From: an uncultured bacterium
GTDB lineage: Bacteria; Pseudomonadota; Alphaproteobacteria; Rhodospirillales; Rhodospirillaceae
Assembly (NCBI GenBank): GCA_903888485.1
Contig: CAISTS010000046.1
Location: 1-64,000 of the forward strand
Direction: 5' to 3'
DNA: 64,000 nucleotides
Part shown: piece by piece, positions 18,046-27,356 of the stretch
How positions within the stretch are numbered: position 1 is the stretch's first letter
Layout: each line of letters starts with the position of its first letter
Made by a program: the position numbers and the translations under genes
Notes under the pieces: model-generated
Told to the model about the DNA's origin: nothing
The model's input: the letters and a program-made list of their open reading frames with translations, nothing else
Databases searched by the model: none

Positions 18046-20999
18046 GCTTCGTCCTCGCCGGCGGCCCATTCCTTGACGCGCGCCAGGTGCTCATAGTCGC
18101 TGTAGGTCGGCGCATGGGCGGGATTGGGGCGTGCCTCGTAGGCGGTCGCCGGGTCGTCGAACTTGGCGACCAGCGCGGCCAGGCCTTCGCGCGCTTCTGC
18201 CGCAAGCTGCGCCGCGCCGATGCTGATGGCCTTCTCATCGCCACCGTCCTGCCGGCCATGGAGGTGCCAGAAGGCGAGCGCGGCTACCGGTGCCGCCGCT
18301 AGGCCTTCGAACCCGCCAGCGGCCATGATGGCCGCTTCCAACGGCAGCTGCGGGGCAAAGCCGGCCACAACTTCAGCCTCGCGCGGCGGCGTGCCGGTTT
18401 TGTAGTCGATGATGACGGCGCGCCCGTCCTGGGTCCGGTCGATGCGGTCGGCCTTGGCGCTCAGCAGGAATGGTCCACCGGGCGCATTTATGGTCAGCGT
18501 GCCGGTCACTTCGGCCACCGATTGGACGAGCGCCGCGCGGCGGGGCTGCTCATGGCTCACGAACCAACGTGCGATGCGCTCGAAGCGCGGCCACCAGAAG
18601 GCCATGATACCGGGCCGCGCGGCTTCTTTTTCAAAGCGCGCGCGCCCCAGTGCAAGCAGCGTATCCAGTGCGCGCGCTGGCAGAGCGCCGGTCGGATGTG
18701 TGGTGATGAAATCCTGCAGCACGCCGTGGATCAGCGTGCCGTAGTCGGCGGCGCCGGCATCCTGCTCGAGCGGGTCGAGCGGTCTTAGCTTGAGGATATG
18801 GCGCGCATAGACGCTGTAAGGATCACGCATCCAGCGTTCGATGTCGGTGACCGACAGTCGGCGCGGTCGTGCGGCCACGGGTGGTTTCGGTGCCGGCGGC
18901 GATGTGGCTGCGAAAGCGGCGGGCGCGCTGAGGGGCTTGGTCCAGGCGCGCCAGTCGCCGCGTTGTGCGGCGAATGCATCTTCGAGCTTGGCGGCCGCAA
19001 TGACGCGCCCCAGGCGCATCAGCCAGCGCGACGGAACGGTGGGTGTGCCTTCGACCTTCTCGGCGCGTGTCAGCACCACGCGCGGCGCGCACATGGCTTG
19101 CACGATGTCGTGCGCGGCCTGACCAATGCGGCGCTCCGGCGAGGGCAGGCCAAAATCGGTGCGCATGGGACGGCTCATCCAAGGGTCGGCTACGGCGGGC
19201 GCCGGCCACGTACCTTCATTGAGGCTGCCGAGGATGAGCACATCGAAACGCTGCAGGCGGGCTTCGAGGGGACCCAGAATATGGAGGCGCGGATGACGAC
19301 CGAAGCGCGGGCGCACCACGCGCCCTTCCATCAGCGCTTCGAACAGGCCGGGGTAGACCGCGGGCGCGATGGGTGGCAGTTGGTCCGCGCAGAGTGCGAG
19401 GTCGGCGGCGAAAGCCGCAGCGGCCTCACCCGCGTCCTCGGCCCAGAGGCGCGAGGGCCCCGGCGCCTCGGGGGTCGCGGCCAGAGCTTCGGCAGCTTCC
19501 ATGTGCGCAGTAAGGAGATCCCCAAGCGCGGCTTCTTTTTCCCGCATCAGCGCTGCAAAGCGGCCACAGCAGGTTTCGAGCAAATTCAGCCAGGCGATGA
19601 TCTGCTTGTTGTCACCGGCAAGCTGGGCGAGCGCGCCAAGGCCCGGCGCTGGACGGGGACCGCGCAAAACTTCACGTTCAGCCAGGCGCGTCAGCGCACG
19701 GAAGGCGGCGGGATCGCGCCCGCCTGCCGCGAGCGGGTGTTTGCAAGCGGCAAGCAACGCGACCGGTGCGAAATCTTCGGCGACCATCGTGGCGACGAGG
19801 CGCAGAAAAGCGCCCGGCGCGGTGCGCGGCAGCGGCGTGCCGGCGGAATCGTCGATGTCGATATCCCAGCGCGCGAGTTCACCGGCGACGCGTTCGGCGA
19901 GGTCTCGGTCGGGCGTCACCAGTGCGGCCGTGCGCCCGGGAGTCTCCAGCGCCTCGCGCATCACGAGGCCGATGGCCTCAGCCTCTTCCCGGCGCGTGGC
20001 GCAGTCGATGCGGCTGATACCCGTGAGCGTGCCCGCGTCGAAGCCACCAAGGTGCTCCCACGCATGGGTGGTGGCGGCGGGACGCATGACCTCGGCCAGG
20101 AATCGGGTGCGTGTGCCGGCGGGTGCGCTCCCAGGCCAGGTTTGCACGGCATCGCGGTTCACCCCGACATGAGCGAGAAGCTGTTTCAACCCGCGCTGCG
20201 GATGAGTTTCATCGACCGAGTCCCAGGTTTCATCATCGAGCGTTTGATCGAGGCCCGGCAGGACGACGCAGGAATCTTTCAACGTCGCAACGGCGGCGAG
20301 CACATCGGCGGTGGCGGGGATGCTGCCGGTGGAGCCGGCGGCGATGATCGGTCCATGCACGGCGCCTGCCTTCCAGGCCGCCACCTGCGCGGCAAAGAGC
20401 CGATTGCGGTGTTCGGCGGGATCGAGCGCGCCTTCGGTGGCGAGAATGCCCGGCCAATGGCTTTGCAGCACGCCGAGGAAGTCGAGGGTCTCCTGCCAGT
20501 GTTGGGCGTAGCGCTCAGGCGCGAGGGTTTTGAGATTCTCCCACGACACGCGTTCGGTCTGCACTTCGTCGAGGAACTTGGCGAGTTCCTGCGCGAGGCG
20601 CACGGCCTGCTCGGGGTTGGGCTCCAAGGGCGCGATCAGCCGCGCGAGCATCAACTGGCGCTTGAGGCCGGAGATCGGCGGGGGGATGTCGGTTGCGGCT
20701 GCGGAGGCGCTATACCCCGCGAAGTGGGCTTCTTCCTCGTCGAGGTCGTTGAGGGGCATCAGACGCGGAAGCAATAAGGGCTTGCCCTCCGACAAGCGCA
20801 GGAAAGCCTCGCGCAGTGAACGGCAGGCGCGCCGCGTAGGCAGCAGTACGGTGATAGCAGCCAGCGCCAAGGGATCGCCGGCAGTGTCTTCCAAAATCCC
20901 GCGCGCAAGAACATCGACGAAGGCGGCTTCGGCCGGAATGGTGAAAACCGCAGGCTTGCCGGCCGCGAAGCGCGCAGCCGCGTCCCTGCGCCAGCTCAT
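18042..20999 (-). CDS. addB: AddB nuclease subunit, alphaproteobacterial type
   Basis: A 985-residue partner of AddA. It has a degenerate helicase-like N-terminal region (TVLLPTRRACRSL near residue 50 stands where motif Ia would be) and a C-terminal PD-(D/E)xK nuclease with RIDRTQDGRAVIIDYKTG. The second nuclease makes AddAB a dual-nuclease enzyme. Both its start and its stop overlap neighbours by four bases (murU-like upstream, addA downstream). Confidence 0.93.
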   Translation of the reverse strand: MSWRRDAAARFAAGKPAVFTIPAEAAFVDVLARGILEDTAGDPLALAAITVLLPTRRACRSLREAFLRLSEGKPLLLPRLMPLNDLDEEEAHFAGYSASAAATDIPPPISGLKRQLMLARLIAPLEPNPEQAVRLAQELAKFLDEVQTERVSWENLKTLAPERYAQHWQETLDFLGVLQSHWPGILATEGALDPAEHRNRLFAAQVAAWKAGAVHGPIIAAGSTGSIPATADVLAAVATLKDSCVVLPGLDQTLDDETWDSVDETHPQRGLKQLLAHVGVNRDAVQTWPGSAPAGTRTRFLAEVMRPAATTHAWEHLGGFDAGTLTGISRIDCATRREEAEAIGLVMREALETPGRTAALVTPDRDLAERVAGELARWDIDIDDSAGTPLPRTAPGAFLRLVATMVAEDFAPVALLAACKHPLAAGGRDPAAFRALTRLAEREVLRGPRPAPGLGALAQLAGDNKQIIAWLNLLETCCGRFAALMREKEAALGDLLTAHMEAAEALAATPEAPGPSRLWAEDAGEAAAAFAADLALCADQLPPIAPAVYPGLFEALMEGRVVRPRFGRHPRLHILGPLEARLQRFDVLILGSLNEGTWPAPAVADPWMSRPMRTDFGLPSPERRIGQAAHDIVQAMCAPRVVLTRAEKVEGTPTVPSRWLMRLGRVIAAAKLEDAFAAQRGDWRAWTKPLSAPAAFAATSPPAPKPPVAARPRRLSVTDIERWMRDPYSVYARHILKLRPLDPLEQDAGAADYGTLIHGVLQDFITTHPTGALPARALDTLLALGRARFEKEAARPGIMAFWWPRFERIARWFVSHEQPRRAALVQSVAEVTGTLTINAPGGPFLLSAKADRIDRTQDGRAVIIDYKTGTPPREAEVVAGFAPQLPLEAAIMAAGGFEGLAAAPVAALAFWHLHGRQDGGDEKAISIGAAQLAAEAREGLAALVAKFDDPATAYEARPNPAHAPTYSDYEHLARVKEWAAGEDEA

Positions 21000-21718
21000 G
21001 ACGCCGCCAGCAGCGCCTCGGTCTCGCCGACCGCCTGCGGCGTGCCGACGTGATGCCAGGTGCCGTCATGTGTCAGCGCACGCATGCGCCCGGCGGCGAT
21101 GGCCCGGTCCCAGATCTTGTTCATGGAAAAGGGCAGCGCGGGTTCGTCGTCGAGCAGGCGCGGATGCAGGATGTAGGCGCCGGCATAGACGAAAGGCGCG
21201 TCCGGCGCGGTGCCGCGGCGGGTCATGAGGCCGTCCGCATCGACAAAGAAATCGCCCGCGCCGTCGAAGCCATGGGCGGTCTTGCGCGGATGAACCAGCA
21301 TCAGCACGTCGAGCTTGGCCGGGTCCCACGCATCCGCAAGGCGGTTCAGCATGGGAGTCTTGCCATCTCGGATGATGGCGTCGCAGTTGAAGACGAAGAA
21401 GGGTTCAAACCCCAACAGCGGCAGCGCCTTGACGATGCCGCCGCCGGTATCGAGCAGGCGCTCGCTCTCATCGGAAACCAGCGTCACCGGTGCGCTGCGG
21501 GTGATGACATGCTTTGCCAACATCGGCGCGAAGTGGTGCACGTTGATGACAGCGCGCGCGACACCGGCCGCGGCCAGTTGATCGAGCGTCCAGTCGATCA
21601 GCGCCTTGCCGGCGACCTGCACGAGCGGCTTGGGACGCGTGTCGGTGAGCGGGCGCATACGCGTGCCGAGGCCCGCCGCGAGCAACATGGCGGTACTTGG
21701 CATCCCCTGGGGCATCAT
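20996..21718 (-). CDS. murU: Sugar-1-phosphate nucleotidyltransferase, MurU-like
   Basis: A 240-residue GT-A nucleotidyltransferase with the pyrophosphorylase signature AAGLGTRMRPLTDTRPKP near the N terminus and a short single domain. MurU converts MurNAc-1-phosphate to UDP-MurNAc in the peptidoglycan recycling route that bypasses MurA. The assignment to MurU rests on the adjacent AmgK-like kinase, whose stop overlaps this start (ATGATG at 21718/21715). A related mannose-1-phosphate guanylyltransferase activity cannot be excluded from motifs alone. Confidence 0.8.
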   Translation of the reverse strand: MMPQGMPSTAMLLAAGLGTRMRPLTDTRPKPLVQVAGKALIDWTLDQLAAAGVARAVINVHHFAPMLAKHVITRSAPVTLVSDESERLLDTGGGIVKALPLLGFEPFFVFNCDAIIRDGKTPMLNRLADAWDPAKLDVLMLVHPRKTAHGFDGAGDFFVDADGLMTRRGTAPDAPFVYAGAYILHPRLLDDEPALPFSMNKIWDRAIAAGRMRALTHDGTWHHVGTPQAVGETEALLAAS

Positions 21719-22707
21719 GCGGCCACCCGCCGCTGGGCTTGCGGCACATGCGCATCGAGCCAGGCCTTCAGCGGCGCGAGCACCGGGTGCGCGAGGCAGC
21801 GGTCCATGTAGCGCCACAGGCGCGGCATGTGCACGAGGTAGTGCGGCTTGTTGTCGCGTAGCTTGAGGCGCGCGAAAGTGCCGATGACGCGCATATGCCG
21901 CTGCGCCGCCATCACGGCCCAGGACGTGCCGAAGTTCTCGGGGTTGAGCGCCGGGAAGGCCGCGAGGTAGCGCTGCTTCAGGTCGGTCACCAGCGCGGGG
22001 TCCACATCGCGGCGCGCATCTTCCAGCAGCGACATCAGGTCGTAGGTGATGGGGCCCGAGACTGCATCCTGGAAGTCGAGCATGCCGCAGGCTTTGATCC
22101 CGGTGCGGCCCGGGACGAGCATCAGATTATCGACGTGGTAATCGAACAGGATGAGCGACGTGGGCGCCTTCCAGGCCAGCGGCAACACCTCTTCCCAGAT
22201 CCGCCCGTAGGACGTGATCGCGGCGGCGGACAAGGGCGGCGCGCCAACGAGCGGCAAGTACCACGCATGCAGGCGGCCCACTTCCTCCATCAGACGCGGC
22301 AGGCCGTAGGGGATCACGCCCTCCGGCACGGCGTCGGGCCGTTTGTGGAGCGCGATCAGCGCGTCGATGGCCAGCGTGTAAAGCTCCCGCTCGGATTCCC
22401 CGCGCGCCAGCAGGCGGGTGTAGGTGTCATCGCCCAGGTCTTCGAGCAGCAGAAGGCCGGCGTCCGAATCCTCGGCCAGCACGGCGGGCGCGGAAAAGCC
22501 GAGTTTGCAAAGGTGGCGCGCGATGCGCACAAAGGGCCGCACGTCTTCTTGGGGCGGCGGCGCATCCATAAGTACGACGCGGCCTCGGTGATCTTCGAGC
22601 CTATCATACTTGCGGAACGACGCATCGCCGGCGAGCCGCCCGCGCTTGGCGTCGCCCCAGCCATGTTGCTGCAAGAAGGCGCGGATTAAAGTCTCACGTT
22701 GCTCCAA
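21715..22707 (-). CDS. amgK: Phosphotransferase, AmgK-like N-acetylmuramate kinase
   Basis: A 330-residue aminoglycoside-phosphotransferase-fold kinase. The catalytic loop is FDYHVDNLM (Asp general base, Asn for magnesium), followed by LDFQDA, the Mg-binding DFG equivalent. AmgK phosphorylates MurNAc and GlcNAc at the anomeric carbon to feed MurU. The start appears to be TTG at 22707, overlapping the tsaE 3' end by 22 bases. The pairing with a MurU-like gene supports sugar recycling rather than antibiotic modification. Confidence 0.8.
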   Translation of the reverse strand: MEQRETLIRAFLQQHGWGDAKRGRLAGDASFRKYDRLEDHRGRVVLMDAPPPQEDVRPFVRIARHLCKLGFSAPAVLAEDSDAGLLLLEDLGDDTYTRLLARGESERELYTLAIDALIALHKRPDAVPEGVIPYGLPRLMEEVGRLHAWYLPLVGAPPLSAAAITSYGRIWEEVLPLAWKAPTSLILFDYHVDNLMLVPGRTGIKACGMLDFQDAVSGPITYDLMSLLEDARRDVDPALVTDLKQRYLAAFPALNPENFGTSWAVMAAQRHMRVIGTFARLKLRDNKPHYLVHMPRLWRYMDRCLAHPVLAPLKAWLDAHVPQAQRRVAA

Positions 22708-23129
22708 GGCGATTCCCCAACTCCGCGATAAACCAGTTCCGCGTTGCGTCCGGCGCCAGCCGCCGACAGCGTCAGGTCAAGGCGCGACGCCGGCAGAAAC
22801 GGCCCCAATCGCTCCGGCCACTCGATGAGTGTGATAGCGCTTGCCAGGGCTTCTTCAAGCCCCAATTCGAGCGCGTCCTCGGGTTTCTCCAGGCGGTAGA
22901 GGTCGAAGTGCCAGATCGGTGTCTCAAGGGCCTCGTACACCTGGACCAGCGTGAACGTGGGGCTCACGACCTCCTCGGTATCCCCACGCGCTTCGATGAA
23001 GCCGCGCGCGAGGGTCGTCTTGCCGGCGCCGAGGGGCCCGGACAGCGCGATGACATGACCGCGGCGCGCGGGTATCGCAATGGCCGCGCCCAGGGCGAGC
23101 GTATCGGCTTCGGAGGCGAGAGTAATCAT
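22686..23129 (-). CDS. tsaE: tRNA t6A synthesis ATPase TsaE
   Basis: A 147-residue P-loop ATPase needed with TsaB and TsaD for threonylcarbamoyladenosine at tRNA position 37. Walker A is GPLGAGKTTL (residues 31-40), followed by the family motifs VSPTFTLVQVYE and HFDLYRL. The ATG at 23129 is chosen; the frame remains open upstream but only inside the neighbouring gene. It lies between the DivL-like and AmgK-like genes. Confidence 0.93.
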   Translation of the reverse strand: MITLASEADTLALGAAIAIPARRGHVIALSGPLGAGKTTLARGFIEARGDTEEVVSPTFTLVQVYEALETPIWHFDLYRLEKPEDALELGLEEALASAITLIEWPERLGPFLPASRLDLTLSAAGAGRNAELVYRGVGESPWSNVRL

Positions 23130-23139
23130 CCGCGTGCGA

Positions 23140-25608
23140 TCATCGCTGCAGCGCCGGCTCCGGCCGCGCTTGCGCGGTGCCGGCGGGCAGGCGGCAAGCG
23201 ACGATTGTGTTGGGACCGTCGGCGACGATCTCGAGCTTGCCGCCGTGCAGCTCGACGATGCGCTGAGCGAGATAGACGCCAAGGCCCGGGCCGCTGGCCG
23301 CGTGGTTCTCGGCGGTGGCATAGCGCACGGCGAAGGTAACTTCGGCGGGCCCCTCACGGCGTACGCCGAGTTCGATGCGCTCGCCGGTGGTGTTCTTCAA
23401 AGCGCCGCTGATGATGTGATAGAGCGTCTGCTTGATGCGCACGGCGTCGCCGACCATCCAGCCGGTGGAGGCGGGGCAGGTCACCGTGAAGTTGACGTTG
23501 CGGCGCTTGACGGCCTCGCGCGTCATGGAGACGACGCGTTCGACGGCATCGCGGATGTCGAAACTGTCGAGGCGCAGGGTCTGCTGGCCGGCTTCGACAC
23601 CGGACAGATCGCGCACATCCTCGATCAAGGTCTTCAGCGCGCGGGCAGAACCGATGATCTCCTGCAGCGCGGCGGGTGCCAGGCTCTGCACGCCGTTCTT
23701 GGTGACCACGCGTGTGGCCAGCGACGAGATGGCCGAGACCGGGCCTTCCAGTTCGGCGGCGACATTGGTGATGAACTCGGTGCGCAGCTTATCCGTCGCG
23801 GAAAGCACTTCGGCGCGGCCGCGTAGCGCCTGGGCGACGCGCTCGGGCGCCGACACGTCGTTGTAGCAGAACAAGACGCCGCCATCGGGCAGTGGCACGG
23901 AAATGAATTCCAAGACCGAGCCGTCGCTGCGCACGACTCGCCCTTGTTGCGTGGCCCGCTCGCGGTCGGCGGCCAGCGCGGCCAGCATCACCGCACGGTG
24001 GCGTGCCCACACGGTGGTGTCCTCGAAGAACTCGCGGAAGGCGTCGATGACGGCGTTCATGGCCGGGCCCTCTCGCAGCGCTTCCAGGCTCAGTTCCCAC
24101 AGATCGGCGAAGGCGGGGTTGGCGAGGCGCAGTGCGCCGTCCGCGCCGAAGACGGCGACGGCTTCCTGCAAGTTATCGATGGTCTCGCGCTGCACGGCGA
24201 TCAAGGTGTTGTAGGAGCGCTCGAGGGCGAGCTTGTCGGTGACATCCTCGTAGGTCGTCAACAGACCGCCCATGGGATGCGGCGCGATGACGCGGCGCAG
24301 CGTGCCGCCGTCGGGCAGGTGCAGCACGTCTTCCAGCGGTTCGATAAGTGAATTGAAGCGCGTGAGTTCCTTTTCCTTATAGGCCGGGAAGTCGGCCACC
24401 TCTGGCAGCTTGCGCTCGCCGCGCAGGGTGTCGAGCAGCGCGCCGTACTGCGGGCCGTCCAGCAGCCAGGCGGGGTCGATCCGCCAGAGGCGCGAGAAGG
24501 CGGTGTTGAAGAACACCAGGCGCGTGTCCGGACCGAAGATGGCGATGGCGGTGGTCAGGCGCTCGAGCACTTCAGCGTGCGCGGCGGCTTCGCGCTTGAC
24601 GCGCGTTTCCAGCTCTTCCTGGCGCGTGATGTCGTAGGCGAAGCCGGCGGTCAGCCTGCCGCTGCCGTCCGAGAACAGCGGCGCCTGGCTCGACGCCGGC
24701 GCCCCCGCGGTCTCCACGGGAGATTCGGTGACTTCCATCAGGCGGCGGCTGCCGTCGATGACCATGTGGAAGGGCGCGCGGCGGGTCTCGGCGGCGGCGC
24801 GCGCGGCTGCGGCGAGGGCGCGGGCCTCGCGCACGGCCACACGCGGTGCAAGCTCGCGCCCGCGCGCCACCACGTCCTCGGCGCTGCGCGCATCGACCGC
24901 TTTCACGTAAGCGGCGTTGCAGTAAATCAGTGAGAGATCGTCGTCGCGCAGCCACACCGGCTCGGCCACGCCGTCGAGTGCGGCTTTGAGCAGATCGCGT
25001 TCACGCGTCAGCGCGCCGGTCTCTTGAGTCAGCGTATCGACGGCGGCGACGCCCTCGGTGACATCGCTCATCCAGACCACATCGGCCATGGTGCGGCCTT
25101 GCTCGTCGGTGGCGCGCACGCCGCGCGCCTGGATGCGGCGTCCAGTACCTGTGTGCGCGAGATCGATCTGGAATCCGTCCCCGCCCGAACGCAGGCGCTG
25201 AATGGCGGCAAGCATGCGGTCGCGCGAAGCGGCGTCGAAGCCTTCGACGACTTCCTCGAAGTTGGCTTCGAGGCCGCGGAAAAGATCCAGCAAAACGGCC
25301 AGCCGGCGCGAGCAATAGCCGCCTTCACGAAACACCGGCAACGCGGCGGGGTCTTCGTCCGCATCGGCGGCGGGCGTGTGGAACCAGGCGAAATAACCTT
25401 CGGGCGCGGTCTCGAGTGCGGCTTGGAATGCGGCGCGGGTGTACCCGGCCTGGCCGGCGGCGCGCTCGGCTTTGCGCCAGTGCTGATGTTGACGCCACAG
25501 GGCGATGGCCGCCGGCGGGACCAGCACCAAAACAGCGATCACGCCAACCATGACCGGCGGCGTGAGGAATTCGAGCAAGGTGCCGGGCAAGCATCCCCTC
25601 TGAAGCAA
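23140..25608 (-). CDS. divL: DivL-like multi-PAS histidine-kinase-family protein (pseudokinase)
   Basis: An 822-residue membrane protein with an N-terminal transmembrane helix (about residues 19-38), roughly four PAS-type sensor segments (about 57-590), a HisKA-like dimerisation helix and a HATPase-like end. In the H-box, ITNVAAELEGPV, the phosphoacceptor position is Ala618. The N-box has His731 and Gly735 in place of the two Asn, and no D-x-G-x-G box is seen; only the GPGLGVYLAQRIVELHGG box is kept. Caulobacter DivL, also multi-PAS with Tyr in place of His, controls CckA. I also recall divL lying next to tsaE in Alphaproteobacteria. The start is uncertain: TTG at 25608, TTG at 25590 or ATG at 25551. 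Confidence 0.68.
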   Translation of the reverse strand: MLQRGCLPGTLLEFLTPPVMVGVIAVLVLVPPAAIALWRQHQHWRKAERAAGQAGYTRAAFQAALETAPEGYFAWFHTPAADADEDPAALPVFREGGYCSRRLAVLLDLFRGLEANFEEVVEGFDAASRDRMLAAIQRLRSGGDGFQIDLAHTGTGRRIQARGVRATDEQGRTMADVVWMSDVTEGVAAVDTLTQETGALTRERDLLKAALDGVAEPVWLRDDDLSLIYCNAAYVKAVDARSAEDVVARGRELAPRVAVREARALAAAARAAAETRRAPFHMVIDGSRRLMEVTESPVETAGAPASSQAPLFSDGSGRLTAGFAYDITRQEELETRVKREAAAHAEVLERLTTAIAIFGPDTRLVFFNTAFSRLWRIDPAWLLDGPQYGALLDTLRGERKLPEVADFPAYKEKELTRFNSLIEPLEDVLHLPDGGTLRRVIAPHPMGGLLTTYEDVTDKLALERSYNTLIAVQRETIDNLQEAVAVFGADGALRLANPAFADLWELSLEALREGPAMNAVIDAFREFFEDTTVWARHRAVMLAALAADRERATQQGRVVRSDGSVLEFISVPLPDGGVLFCYNDVSAPERVAQALRGRAEVLSATDKLRTEFITNVAAELEGPVSAISSLATRVVTKNGVQSLAPAALQEIIGSARALKTLIEDVRDLSGVEAGQQTLRLDSFDIRDAVERVVSMTREAVKRRNVNFTVTCPASTGWMVGDAVRIKQTLYHIISGALKNTTGERIELGVRREGPAEVTFAVRYATAENHAASGPGLGVYLAQRIVELHGGKLEIVADGPNTIVACRLPAGTAQARPEPALQR

Positions 25609-25763
25609 TGAGCTTGGGTTGATTCTAACCTCGGAGACTCATGGCGAGAACCATAAAACGCCCTCCAGGCGACCGGGTGTCGGAAATCGTCCGTAGATTG
25701 CGCGACATAGACAAATTAACATCGCGCCGCCTTGGATCGGACCGCCTCGCCCGTGACCCATCT

Positions 25764-26579
25764 ATGAAATGTTTCTACATCAACCTCGACCGTGCCACCG
25801 ACCGGCGGCAATCCATCGAAGCGAGCTTCCAGCGCGCCGCACGTCCCGGCTGGAGCCTGGAGCGGATTGCCGCCTTCGATGCGGCCTATGTCGAAAAGGC
25901 GGCGGTACCGGGGCGCATCCGGCCGGCCGAGAAGGCTTGCTTTCTCAGCCACAAGGAGGCCGTGCGCCGCAGCCTCGCGCACGAGGGGCCCGTCTTTATT
26001 CTCGAGGACGATGTCATCTTCAGCGACAAGACCTTCGCCGTGCTGGAGGCTTTGCTGGCGCGGCCGCCGACGGCCTGGGACCTCTGGTTCACCGACATCA
26101 GCGTCGCGCACATGGGATCGATGATCGAGCTCGCGGTGCTCAAAATCCAGATGGACGCCACGCGCGCGGTGAAAACCCTGAATTTGCGCGAGCTGCCGTT
26201 TTTCAGCTCCGCAGCCTACCTCGTCCATGAAGGGGCGAAGACAAAGTTCCTGGGCATCATGGACGCCGTCACGTCATTCGACGTTGCCTATGATTCGTTC
26301 CTGAACCAATCCGTGGCAGACGGAAAGCTCGAGGCGCACGCGATCTTCCCGTTCCTGACGACCCTCAGCGACCTCGCGGGCGCCTCGGACATCCAGTCGG
26401 GCGCCCTCCGGGACGGAAATACGATCCTCAATCTGTTCCGCAAGCTCGTCTGGATCGACGGCAGCGCGGCGCAACACCGCGAAACATTGGCGGCGATCAC
26501 GCAGTCCACCAGCGAAGAAGCGCGCGCCTTCGGCACGCTCTGGTCGGCCATGATCGACAAGGATTTTCTGCGCCACTAG
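25764..26579 (+). CDS. Glycosyltransferase family 25 protein
   Basis: A protein of about 271 residues starting MKCFYINLDRATDRR, the characteristic GT25 N terminus, with ACFLSHKEAVRR and the metal-binding FILEDDVIF motif. GT25 enzymes add galactose or glucose in LPS core or O-chain synthesis. The frame is open 41 codons further upstream (ATG at 25641), but family homology starts at 25764, so that start is preferred. Its stop overlaps the convergent TauE/SafE gene by four bases. Confidence 0.85.
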   Translation: MKCFYINLDRATDRRQSIEASFQRAARPGWSLERIAAFDAAYVEKAAVPGRIRPAEKACFLSHKEAVRRSLAHEGPVFILEDDVIFSDKTFAVLEALLARPPTAWDLWFTDISVAHMGSMIELAVLKIQMDATRAVKTLNLRELPFFSSAAYLVHEGAKTKFLGIMDAVTSFDVAYDSFLNQSVADGKLEAHAIFPFLTTLSDLAGASDIQSGALRDGNTILNLFRKLVWIDGSAAQHRETLAAITQSTSEEARAFGTLWSAMIDKDFLRH

Positions 26580-27316
26580 AGTTGGGGCAGCGCAGAGGAC
26601 AGAAGCGCCACGCCCGAGAGTGTCAGCAAGGTGAGCACGATACGGCGGAAGGTGGTTTCGCTGATGCCGATGTAGACGCGCGCGCCGAGGAAGGCCGGGA
26701 TCAGCATGGCAGGGATGACGACCGCCAGCATCGGCAGCATGGAGGCGGTGACGGTGCCTGTGGCCACATAACCGGTCATGGTGACCGCCAGCACGACGAG
26801 GTTGAAGTTCTGCACGATGCTCCGCTGGCTGTCCTTGGGCAGGCGCTTGAGGGTGCACCACGCCGTCGGTATGGCGCCGGCGAAGCCGCCCAGCCCGCCG
26901 CAGACCCCGCCCAGGAGGCCCGCGACGCCATCGCCAAGCCGGCCCTTGGCGGCCGGCGCGGGGAAGCGCGCCGAGAACAGCATGAAGGGACACCACACGA
27001 TCAGGAGCGCGCCCAGGATCGCCTTGAACAGGTGAACGTCTAAGAGCGGCAGGACGAGTACGCCTAAGGGAATGCCGACAAGGCCGCCCACGAGGAACGG
27101 GGTGAGCGCTTTGGCTTCAAAGCCGCGGCGGACGGTGACGGCAGCCATGATCTGGCCGGTCAGTCCGCCGCCGACCGCGAGCACCGCGGCGAGCGCCGGG
27201 TCCACCGTCCAGGCCCAGATCGATATGGCGACCAGGCTGAAGGCAAAGCCCGAGAGGCCCTGCACGAAACCGGCGATGACGGCGCCGACGGCAATAATGA
27301 GAACGGGGGCGTCCAT
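26576..27316 (-). CDS. TauE/SafE-family membrane exporter, second copy
   Basis: A 246-residue permease with about eight hydrophobic helices and the N-terminal GFVQGLSGFAFSLVA signature. It is clearly diverged from the other TauE/SafE protein at 7699-8460. The first six codons form the 3' arm of a long hairpin that follows ahcY, so its start codon would be buried in the RNA when read through from ahcY. Substrate unknown. Confidence 0.83.
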   Translation of the reverse strand: MDAPVLIIAVGAVIAGFVQGLSGFAFSLVAISIWAWTVDPALAAVLAVGGGLTGQIMAAVTVRRGFEAKALTPFLVGGLVGIPLGVLVLPLLDVHLFKAILGALLIVWCPFMLFSARFPAPAAKGRLGDGVAGLLGGVCGGLGGFAGAIPTAWCTLKRLPKDSQRSIVQNFNLVVLAVTMTGYVATGTVTASMLPMLAVVIPAMLIPAFLGARVYIGISETTFRRIVLTLLTLSGVALLSSALPQL

Positions 27317-27337
27317 CACAATGGAGCGCCCCCGTTC
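27301..27337 (-). terminator. ahcY terminator-like hairpin overlapping the next start codon
   Basis: Arms 27301-27316 and 27321-27337 pair over 16 bp with one bulged G and a CACA loop. Read on the minus strand the hairpin begins 19 bases after the ahcY stop and is followed by a weak T-rich stretch (TCATTATT). Its 3' arm is the start of the TauE/SafE gene. Confidence 0.6.
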
Positions 27338-27356
27338 GCTATCTTATGCCGCCTTT

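Noticed and set aside
18798..20777. A 659-codon open frame on the plus strand, opposite addB
   Set aside because: Long antisense frames are expected in high-GC coding DNA. Its translation shows no known domain, while the minus-strand AddB has clear motifs and overlapping neighbours.
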